Assembly: GCF_026790065.1 (NCBI RefSeq)
Contig: NZ_JALAMO010000016.1
Location: 98,787-162,786 of the forward strand
From: Bacillus sp. N13C7
GTDB lineage: Bacteria; Bacillota; Bacilli; Bacillales; Bacillaceae
DNA length: 64,000 bases
Direction of reading: 5' to 3'
How positions within the stretch are numbered: the first letter of the stretch is position 1; the number at the start of each line of letters is the position of its first letter. Positions 57,775 through 64,000 of the stretch are shown here, piece by piece. The translations under genes were made by a program, and so were the position numbers. Below the pieces are notes generated by a model. The model saw only the letters and a program-made list of their open reading frames with translations, searched no databases and had not been told where the DNA came from.

Positions 57775-59703
57775 ATGATGATCTTACAAGTTAATCAGCT
57801 GTCCAAATCGTTTGGTGCTGATACTATTTTAAACAATATAAAGCTGGAAGTCAGAAATCGTGATCGCATCGCCATTGTCGGAAGAAATGGCGCGGGAAAA
57901 TCCACGCTTCTTAAAATTATCGCAGGCCAGCTTTCGTATGAAAAGGGCGAAATCATTAAACCGAAAGATATTACAATGGGATATCTTGCCCAGCATACGG
58001 GCTTGGATTCTAAGCTTACCATAAAAGAAGAGCTGCTGACCGTTTTTGACCACTTAAAAGCAATGGAAAAAGAGATGCGGGCTATGGAAGAAAACATGGC
58101 GGCAGCTGATCCCGGTGAATTGGAAAGCATCATGAAAACCTACGACCGGCTTCAGCAGGAATTCAAGGATAAAGGAGGCTACCAATATGAAGCGGATGTC
58201 AGATCTGTTCTTCACGGCCTCGGCTTCAGCCATTTTGACGATTCAACACAGGTGCAAAGCCTCAGCGGAGGCCAGAAAACAAGGCTGGCCCTGGGGAAGC
58301 TTCTATTAACACAGCCTGATTTGCTCATTCTCGATGAGCCGACAAACCATCTGGATATTGATACGCTAACCTGGCTAGAACATTATTTGCAAGGCTATTC
58401 AGGCGCCATTCTCATCGTATCGCATGACCGTTACTTTTTGGACAAAGTGGTGAACCAAGTATACGAGGTATCAAGAGCTGAAAGCAAAAAGTATCACGGC
58501 AACTACAGCGCTTATCTCGACCAAAAAGCCGCGCAGTATGAAAAAGATCTGAAAATGTATGAAAAGCAGCAGGATGAAATCGCAAAGCTTCAGGACTTCG
58601 TGGATCGAAATTTGGCGAGAGCCTCTACCACAAAAAGAGCGCAAAGCCGCCGAAAGCAGCTTGAACGAATGGAAGTCATGTCAAAACCGCTCGGCGATGA
58701 AAAATCCGCAAGCTTTCATTTTGATATTACAAAACAGAGCGGAAATGAGGTCCTACGCGTTCAGGATCTCACAATCAGCTATGAAAACCAGCCGCCGCTT
58801 TTAACAGAGGTATCGTTCATGCTCACAAGAGGAGAAAGCGCTGCGCTTGTCGGCCCTAACGGAATCGGTAAATCGACATTGCTGAAAACATTAATGGACA
58901 CCCTAAAGCCAGATCAGGGAACAATTTCTTACGGCTCAAATGTCAGTGTCGGCTACTATGACCAGGAGCAGGCTGAGTTAACTTCTTCTAAGCGTGTCCT
59001 TGATGAGCTGTGGGATGAGTACCCCGGTCTTCCTGAGAAAGAAATCAGAACTTGTCTCGGAAATTTCTTATTCTCCGGAGATGATGTACTGAAACCCGTC
59101 CATTCATTGAGCGGGGGCGAAAAAGCAAGATTGGCCCTTGCTAAGCTGATGCTTCAAAAAGCCAATTTTCTTATCCTTGATGAACCGACAAACCATCTGG
59201 ACTTGGACAGCAAGGAAGTTCTCGAAAACGCGCTGATTGATTATCCAGGCACACTGTTATTTGTCTCACATGACAGATATTTTATTAACAGAATCGCCAC
59301 AAGAGTATTGGAGCTTTCTCCAAACCATATAGAGGAGTATCTGGGAGATTACGATTATTATACCGAGAAAAAAGCAGAGCAGTTGGAATTGGAGAAAATG
59401 AATCAGCAAGAGGAAACTGAAAAAACGCCAGCTGCGGTAAAGTCCGACTCCAAACGTTCATATGAAGAAGAAAAAGAATGGAAAAAGAAAGAACGCCAAC
59501 GACTCCGGCGGATTGAAGAAATAGAAGCCGCTGTTCAAACCATTGAAGAAAACATCAGTCACAACGATGAATTGCTATGTGACCCTGAAGTCTATCAAGA
59601 CCATGAAAAGGTACAAGCCATCCATGCAGACAACGAGAAACTCAATCTGGAGCTGGAATCTCTTTTGTCCGAATGGGAAGAACTATCCACAGAAGAAGCT
59701 TAA
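57775..59703 (+). CDS. ydiF: ABC-F family ATPase YdiF
   Basis: 642 residues, two ABC domains without membrane helices: Walker A GRNGAGKST near residue 38 and GPNGIGKST near residue 361, signature LSGGQKTRL near 163 and LSGGEKARL near 446, Walker B ILDEPTNHLD twice, with a linker between and a lysine/glutamate coiled coil at the C-terminus (about 555-635). Probably acts on the ribosome as a translation factor. GAGGTG precedes the first of two adjacent ATGs. Confidence 0.93.
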   Translation: MMILQVNQLSKSFGADTILNNIKLEVRNRDRIAIVGRNGAGKSTLLKIIAGQLSYEKGEIIKPKDITMGYLAQHTGLDSKLTIKEELLTVFDHLKAMEKEMRAMEENMAAADPGELESIMKTYDRLQQEFKDKGGYQYEADVRSVLHGLGFSHFDDSTQVQSLSGGQKTRLALGKLLLTQPDLLILDEPTNHLDIDTLTWLEHYLQGYSGAILIVSHDRYFLDKVVNQVYEVSRAESKKYHGNYSAYLDQKAAQYEKDLKMYEKQQDEIAKLQDFVDRNLARASTTKRAQSRRKQLERMEVMSKPLGDEKSASFHFDITKQSGNEVLRVQDLTISYENQPPLLTEVSFMLTRGESAALVGPNGIGKSTLLKTLMDTLKPDQGTISYGSNVSVGYYDQEQAELTSSKRVLDELWDEYPGLPEKEIRTCLGNFLFSGDDVLKPVHSLSGGEKARLALAKLMLQKANFLILDEPTNHLDLDSKEVLENALIDYPGTLLFVSHDRYFINRIATRVLELSPNHIEEYLGDYDYYTEKKAEQLELEKMNQQEETEKTPAAVKSDSKRSYEEEKEWKKKERQRLRRIEEIEAAVQTIEENISHNDELLCDPEVYQDHEKVQAIHADNEKLNLELESLLSEWEELSTEEA

Positions 59704-59708
59704 AAAAG

Positions 59709-59740
59709 TCAAGCACCTCTTTTTTAGAGGTGCTTTTTAT
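59709..59740 (+). terminator. Terminator of ydiF
   Basis: AAGCACCTC / GAGGTGCTT stem with a T-rich loop and TTTAT tail; its last bases begin the first DnaA box. Confidence 0.88.
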
Positions 59741-59897
59741 CCACAGAAAATAACCTTACAAGCAAACAAAGTAAGCGCTTTATGCACATTATCCACAAAA
59801 TATTCTGAATTTATCCACTTTACTAACAGTGTCTTCAGTCCTTTATCCATCTATGTCTCCATAATTATTCACAGATGTGTGGATAAATTGTGAATTA
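59737..59897. other. DnaA-box cluster upstream of tsaD end
   Basis: Five exact TTATNCACA boxes: 59737-59745 (C), 59780-59788 (G), 59789-59797 (C), 59865-59873 (T) on plus and 59878-59886 on minus. Near matches: 59811-59819, 59843-59851, and 59889-59897 on minus. The space between ydiF and tsaD (gcp) otherwise has no gene. In B. subtilis a DnaA-box cluster at gcp is known that titrates DnaA and helps restrain initiation. Confidence 0.92.
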
Positions 59898-59910
59898 TCT
59901 GTTAATAACA

Positions 59911-59946
59911 GATAAAAAGTCTCACGCCATTATGTCGTGAGACTTT
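59911..59946 (-). terminator. Terminator of the thiL-tsaE-tsaB-rimI-tsaD operon
   Basis: AAAGTCTCACG / CGTGAGACTTT stem with a 9-base loop; T-run on the minus strand. The stem overlaps the last codons of tsaD. Confidence 0.88.
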
Positions 59947-60970
59947 GATAAGAAGTCAATTCAAGGCCAGGCTGGCCGTTCATATCATAGGCACCGCGAA
60001 TGCCCTTCTCAAAAGCAATTGTGCCAGCAGCAGCGATCATCGCAGCATTATCAGTACATAACGCTAACGGAGGAATGACAAGCTTAATCTCTTCATGCTG
60101 GGCAAATTCCTTTTCTAATGCAGCTCTGAGGCCTTTGTTAGCAGCTACTCCTCCGGCTAATAGGACCTGTTTAACACCATATTCCTTTGCCGCACGCGCT
60201 GTTTTGGTCACTAAGACATCAATCACGCTATTTTGAAAGCTTGCAGATAAATCTTCAGGAGCAATCTCTTGCCCTTTTTGAGACGCATTATGAAGCGTAT
60301 TGATTACCGCAGACTTCAACCCGCTGAAGCTGAAATTGTAAGAGCCTTCTTCGAGCCATGCGCGAGGAAGCGGAATATTGTCATTCCCTTTTTCAGCTAG
60401 CTTGTCAATTTGCGGTCCACCCGGATACGGCAGTCCCATTGTCCGCGCCACTTTGTCGTAAGCCTCACCTGCAGCATCATCAAGCGTTTCCCCAATGACT
60501 TCAAATGATCCATGTTCCCTCATATACACCAATTCTGTATGGCCTCCTGAAACGACCAATGCCAGTGCCGGAAACACGATTTCTTCTACCAAACGATTCG
60601 CATAGATATGACCGGCTATATGATGGACGCCAACTAACGGAATATTATGCGCAAAGCTCAATGCTTTAGCAGCGTTCACTCCGATAAGAAGTGCCCCCAC
60701 CAGTCCCGGCCCTTCGGTTACTGCAATCGCGTCAATATCACTATACGTCATATCAGCTTTACGAAACGCCTCTTCTATAACCAAAGTGATTTGCTCAACA
60801 TGATGTCTGGAAGCAATTTCCGGAACAACGCCTCCGAAGCGCTTATGGCTTTCAATTTGAGAGGCCACTACGTTCGAAATGATTTCTTTCCCGTTTTTTA
60901 CGATAGCTGCCGCTGTCTCGTCACAGCTTGTTTCAATCCCTAATATGTAAATTGCTTTTTGCTCACTCAT
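59930..60970 (-). CDS. tsaD: tRNA t6A37 threonylcarbamoyltransferase TsaD
   Basis: 346 residues (former Gcp). ASKHA ATPase fold with [10 protein letters not shown] near residue 11, the metal-binding [11 protein letters not shown] near residue 115, GGHTELVYM near 139 and [12 protein letters not shown] near 271. Transfers the threonylcarbamoyl group to A37 of ANN-reading tRNAs with TsaB and TsaE, both encoded upstream. Overlaps rimI by eight bases. Confidence 0.97.
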   Translation of the reverse strand: MSEQKAIYILGIETSCDETAAAIVKNGKEIISNVVASQIESHKRFGGVVPEIASRHHVEQITLVIEEAFRKADMTYSDIDAIAVTEGPGLVGALLIGVNAAKALSFAHNIPLVGVHHIAGHIYANRLVEEIVFPALALVVSGGHTELVYMREHGSFEVIGETLDDAAGEAYDKVARTMGLPYPGGPQIDKLAEKGNDNIPLPRAWLEEGSYNFSFSGLKSAVINTLHNASQKGQEIAPEDLSASFQNSVIDVLVTKTARAAKEYGVKQVLLAGGVAANKGLRAALEKEFAQHEEIKLVIPPLALCTDNAAMIAAAGTIAFEKGIRGAYDMNGQPGLELTSYQSLTT

Positions 60971-61418
60971 TTATCGTCACCCACATAATTAACGCATCTT
61001 CCCCGTTATCAGTATAATAGTTCTTTCTAATTCCGCCGGGCTGCATCCCGAACTTTTTATATAAGCCTTGAGCAGGATGATTAGAAACCCTTACTTCAAG
61101 CGAAAGCCGCCTTGCGTCTTTTTCTTTGCATAATTCAATCGCTGAGCGAAAAAGCGTTTCTCCTAAAGACTGGCCGCGATACTCCGGTTTTATCGCTATA
61201 TTTGTAATTTGGGCATCGTCCATTACGATCCAAATCCCACAATACCCAGCAACATGGCCGTCCTTTTCAATCACGAGATAATGAGCATACGGATTTTCCA
61301 GCAGCTCATGATAAAACGAATCCTTCGTCCAAGGAGACGTAAAGGAGGATGTTTCAATTTCGTATACGTGATCAATATCATCAAGCCGCATGTTTCTGAC
61401 CGCTGCTTTTGTTTTCAT
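60963..61418 (-). CDS. rimI: Ribosomal-protein-alanine acetyltransferase RimI
   Basis: 151 residues of the GNAT family; the acetyl-CoA loop is [11 protein letters not shown] near residue 80, preceded by ITNIAIKPE. Placed between tsaB and tsaD as in many bacteria. Predicted to acetylate the N-terminus of S18; the substrate is by family. Confidence 0.92.
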   Translation of the reverse strand: MKTKAAVRNMRLDDIDHVYEIETSSFTSPWTKDSFYHELLENPYAHYLVIEKDGHVAGYCGIWIVMDDAQITNIAIKPEYRGQSLGETLFRSAIELCKEKDARRLSLEVRVSNHPAQGLYKKFGMQPGGIRKNYYTDNGEDALIMWVTINE

Positions 61419-61427
61419 CCTATCACC

Positions 61428-62117
61428 CTACTTTTGACTTTCAATCCATTTCGCTTCAGCTTCTGCCAGCCGCAAGTAATCCGGGACAAGCCCGTGAACA
61501 TCAGCTACTTCCTTTTCGGCGCCTAAAAAAGCCAATTCTGAAGGACGCGGGTTATGCTGAGCAGCAGCTCCAATAATTCCGTTTGTCCCAAGCTCTTCCT
61601 CTATCATCTGCCTGTGAATAGAAGTATCATGACCTAAAAACAAAACAGGGCGATCCTTTTCTTTTAGCATGTCCAGCCATTCTGCCAGCATCACATTTTG
61701 ATCATGAACCACTTGCTCCAAAAGCCCGTTCTTGTATTCATAAAGACCTGTATACACCTGTCCCCGTCTTGCATCAAAGATAGGGCTGATCAGACCGTCG
61801 AAATGCCGCCCATTTGCCGCAAGTGCCTCAAGGCTTGAGACAGCAGCAATCGGAATGTGTAAAGACCAGGCAAGCGTTTTAGCGAGCGTCACACCTATTC
61901 TTACTCCTGTGTATGAACCAGGACCTTTTGCAACGACAATTTTAGAAAGATCCTGCGGTGTCATATCACAATCATTCAGCAATGAATGAACAGCTGGCAT
62001 CGCTCTTACCGAATGGTTTTTTTTCAAGTATGTAACGTATTCTGCTATGACGGTGTCTCCTCGAAGCAGCGCAATGCCCAATGTATAATTTGATGTATCA
62101 ATTGCTAATATTGTCAT
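61428..62117 (-). CDS. tsaB: t6A biosynthesis protein TsaB
   Basis: 229 residues, a short inactive ASKHA relative of TsaD: AIDTSNYTLGIALL at the start, VVAKGPGSYTGVRIG near residue 60, and no metal-binding HxxxH. Forms the heterodimer with TsaD. Starts within the end of tsaE (20-base overlap). Confidence 0.95.
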   Translation of the reverse strand: MTILAIDTSNYTLGIALLRGDTVIAEYVTYLKKNHSVRAMPAVHSLLNDCDMTPQDLSKIVVAKGPGSYTGVRIGVTLAKTLAWSLHIPIAAVSSLEALAANGRHFDGLISPIFDARRGQVYTGLYEYKNGLLEQVVHDQNVMLAEWLDMLKEKDRPVLFLGHDTSIHRQMIEEELGTNGIIGAAAQHNPRPSELAFLGAEKEVADVHGLVPDYLRLAEAEAKWIESQK

Positions 62118-62574
62118 GTCTACTTATCTCCTCACAAAGCATTTCATACCGGTTCCCGACAGCAGTAAAGGTGATTTCACGCTCATCATCACCAGCTCTT
62201 TTGATGACAATTTGCAGTCGCTCCTGCGGCAGCTGTTCTTCAATTAAATGGGCCCATTCAACGAGACAGACACCTTGTCCGTGAAAATATTCATCAAGTC
62301 CTAAATCTTCACTTTCGTCTTCCATTCTATACACATCCATATGATATAGAGGAAACACGCCATCGTTATATTCTTTTATAATCGTAAAAGTCGGACTGTT
62401 AACAACACGCGTAATTCCAAGTCCTTCCGCAAAACCTTTTGTAAAAGTCGTTTTTCCAGCACCTAAATCGCCCTCTAATGTCAGGACGTCTCCCGGTTTA
62501 GCAAACGATGCTGTCAGCTTAGCAATCGCTTTTGTTTCTTCAGGATTTACAGTTCTCCACTTTAATTGCTTCAC
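62098..62574 (-). CDS. tsaE: t6A biosynthesis ATPase TsaE
   Basis: 158 residues with P-loop GDLGAGKTT near residue 36 and SPTFTIIKEY near residue 60; LYHMDVYR near 78 and CLVEWAH near 107 complete the ATPase core. GTG at 62574 has AGGTG six bases upstream; an in-frame GTG at 62583 overlaps that site. Confidence 0.94.
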   Translation of the reverse strand: MKQLKWRTVNPEETKAIAKLTASFAKPGDVLTLEGDLGAGKTTFTKGFAEGLGITRVVNSPTFTIIKEYNDGVFPLYHMDVYRMEDESEDLGLDEYFHGQGVCLVEWAHLIEEQLPQERLQIVIKRAGDDEREITFTAVGNRYEMLCEEISRHDNISN

Positions 62575-62588
62575 ACGAGTCACCTGTC

Positions 62589-63566
62589 TTATTTAAAATG
62601 ATTATATCCTTTTTTCTCTAAAATCATTGATGTTTGATCTGTTTTTAGGATCACGTTTGATTCCGTTTTTTCCCTGACATGGCCAATCTTTGTAATGGGC
62701 AGTTGACGTATTTCACACTCCTGCTTCAACACTTCCCACTCCTCCTGTGAAACCGTCCCAGTCAACTCAAAATCCTCTCCGCCAAACAAAGCCCAATCTT
62801 TCCAGTTGGGATGAAGCCTAGGTAAATCAGAATGAATTGGTAGCATGCTTTCATCAATTTCAATTGAAACACAGCTGGCTTCAGCAATCTCATTCAGTTC
62901 ACTAGCTAAGCCGTCACTGATATCATTTAAAGCTGCACGCTGAACATTCGAACATAATCTGCCGACACTTACTCTTGGCTGAGGCCGTTTATGCCTGTTG
63001 ATAAAGCAATCCGTGTCAATAGCAGAGTTTTGAGGATGAGTCTCCTCTAATAATAAAGAAAGTCCTGCTGCAGATGAACCGATTTCACCGGTTACAAACA
63101 CAACATCATTCGGTCTTGCCAGACTGCGCAAACAGGCACGTCCCTTTTCAACTTCACCGATTACAGTGACTGTCACGACTAATTTGTCAGAGGTAGAGAC
63201 TGTATCACCGCCAATTAGATCCATCTGATATAGTTTCGCCAGTTCATTCATTCCTTCATACATCGCCTTGATTTCGGATGCCGTCCATTTTGAAGGTACC
63301 GCAATTGATACCAAATAAAATTTCGGAATGCCTCCCATCGCGGCAATATCACTTATATTAACGGCTAACGCCTTATACCCGATATCTTCAGGTGAGGAAT
63401 AGTGTAATTTGAAGTGCACGTCTTCTACCATAGTATCAACACAAACAATTTCCTGAACGCCGTGTTTCGCAGTGTAGAGCGCTGCATCATCACCTATTCC
63501 TACATCAACGGAAGAATGGTGAATGGTCCGCGGAGTAATGCTATGTATCAAATCAAATTCATCCAT
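62589..63566 (-). CDS. thiL: Thiamine-monophosphate kinase
   Basis: 325 residues, PurM-like fold: GIGDDAALY near residue 23, VDTMVEDVHF near 40, NISDIAAMGG near 69, LIGGDTVS near 116, and NDISDGLASEL near 211, matching ThiL metal and nucleotide sites. Makes thiamine diphosphate. AAAGGAGG lies eight bases before ATG. First gene of the unit leading to tsaD. Confidence 0.95.
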   Translation of the reverse strand: MDEFDLIHSITPRTIHHSSVDVGIGDDAALYTAKHGVQEIVCVDTMVEDVHFKLHYSSPEDIGYKALAVNISDIAAMGGIPKFYLVSIAVPSKWTASEIKAMYEGMNELAKLYQMDLIGGDTVSTSDKLVVTVTVIGEVEKGRACLRSLARPNDVVFVTGEIGSSAAGLSLLLEETHPQNSAIDTDCFINRHKRPQPRVSVGRLCSNVQRAALNDISDGLASELNEIAEASCVSIEIDESMLPIHSDLPRLHPNWKDWALFGGEDFELTGTVSQEEWEVLKQECEIRQLPITKIGHVREKTESNVILKTDQTSMILEKKGYNHFK

Positions 63567-63613
63567 GAACCAAAACCTCCTTTCAACCTACTTACGCCTA
63601 TATTGCTCTTCCT

Positions 63614-63642
63614 AGTGTATCGAATTTTGCTGAAATATCCAA
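63614..63642 (-). promoter_or_regulatory. Promoter of the thiL operon
   Basis: TTGGAT (63637-63642), 17-base spacer, TACACT (63614-63619) on the minus strand, about 48 bases before thiL. Confidence 0.6.
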
Positions 63643-63654
63643 GATGCTGCCGAT

Positions 63655-63684
63655 ATAAAGAAAGCTTGGCTATGACACCAAGCA
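63655..63684 (-). terminator. Terminator of the rrn-tRNA operon
   Basis: GCTTGG / CCAAGC with an 8-base loop and TTTCTTTAT on the minus strand, about 60 bases after tRNA-Asp. Confidence 0.75.
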
Positions 63685-63744
63685 GAAAATACAGTAAAAG
63701 AAAACACAAAAAAAACGAAAACATGATCGTTTCGTTTACAATAA

Positions 63745-63821
63745 TGGCGGTCCGGACGGGACTCGAACCCGCGACCTCCTGCGTGACAGGCAGGCATTCT
63801 AACCAACTGAACTACCGGACC
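63745..63821 (-). tRNA. trnE-Asp: tRNA-Asp (GTC)
   Basis: 77 bases including encoded CCA. Acceptor GGTCCGG / CCGGACC with discriminator G, anticodon arm CCTGC-CTGTCAC-GCAGG, T-loop GGTTCGAGTCC. The anticodon GTC reads Asp codons. Confidence 0.97.
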
Positions 63822-63881
63822 ATATTTGTATAAAATGATTTTGGTTGCACCCTTTGGGCACTCCTTATTTCATTTATATAT

Positions 63882-63959
<78 letters not shown>

Positions 63960-63980
63960 ATGATATAATTTAAGATAAAA

Positions 63981-64000
63981 GCTTGGCGGCGTCCTACTCT
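63981..64000 (-). rRNA. rrf: 5S rRNA, 3' end only
   Basis: The minus strand gives the last 20 bases of Bacillus 5S rRNA (GAGTAGGACGCCGCCAAGC); the rest lies beyond the window. With tRNA-Met and tRNA-Asp following it, this is an rrn operon with a two-tRNA tail, as rrnE-trnE. Confidence 0.92.

Noticed and set aside
59737..59897. Replication origin
   Set aside because: The DnaA boxes are not next to dnaA/dnaN or an AT-rich unwinding element, so a titration or regulatory cluster is more likely than an origin.

Overview
The window is a chromosomal segment of a member of the Bacillus subtilis group, presented in the reverse orientation to the usual map. Gene content and order (purE-to-purD operon, guaA, pbuG, cotA, gabP, gutRBP, groESL, tatAy/tatCy, rex, tsaD/rimI/tsaB/tsaE/thiL, trnE, rrn) match what I remember of B. 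subtilis 168, and AGGAGG-type ribosome sites, sigma-A promoters and U-tract terminators fit a low-GC Firmicute. Several places do not match my memory of strain 168, so this is probably a related species or a divergent strain.

Layout. 1-2888: end of a YerA-type deaminase, a small membrane protein, an APC permease and a divergent Lrp-like regulator. 2927-16054: the twelve-gene purine operon on the minus strand (purE K B C S Q L F M N H D), preceded by PurR boxes, a sigma-A promoter and a guanine-type purine riboswitch with terminator. 16054-19970: yebG, yebE, yebD, yebC and pbuG; pbuG has its own guanine riboswitch, promoter and PurBox. 20072-22097: an ECF sigma factor and a DUF4179-type anti-sigma factor with an ECF-like promoter, an apparent insertion between pbuG and guaA. 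22159-29275: guaA with a structured terminator-bearing leader, then a transglutaminase/DUF58/MoxR operon and the CDF exporter mneS. 29583-41400: gabP (TnrA box), cotA, yeaA, ydjP, ydjO, ydjN, ydjM (WalR-like box), bdhA, iolT and a K+-channel-like protein. 41460-47731: ydjE, gutP, gutB and the activator gutR with its 29-bp operator.

47732-52363 is a visibly AT-rich accessory island between gutR and groEL. It holds a five-gene minus-strand cluster (88-aa hydrophobic peptide, 452-aa polytopic permease, 156-aa HExxH M50-like protease, 95-aa two-helix protein, ABC ATPase) that looks like a peptide (bacteriocin or cannibalism-toxin type) production and immunity system with no modifying enzyme. Nearly identical 21-bp inverted repeats flank the peptide gene. 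Beside it lie an immunity-like orphan gene and a broken SMI1/KNR4 gene. This cluster is my main candidate for an undescribed system.

52366-64000: groEL/groES with CIRCE, ydiL, ydiK, tatCy, tatAy, rex, moaC, ABC-F gene ydiF, a dense DnaA-box cluster, the t6A genes tsaD, tsaB and tsaE with rimI, thiL, then tRNA-Asp, initiator tRNA-Met and the 3' end of a 5S rRNA, all on the minus strand except ydiL, ydiK and ydiF.

Functionally the left half is a purine region: de novo IMP synthesis, GMP synthase and the hypoxanthine/guanine permease, with PurR boxes and guanine riboswitches as shared controls. The middle is nitrogen, polyol and spore-coat functions. The right half is housekeeping (chaperonin, Tat export, redox sensing, tRNA modification, replication control). 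Gene symbols are from memory of B. subtilis; no database search was possible.
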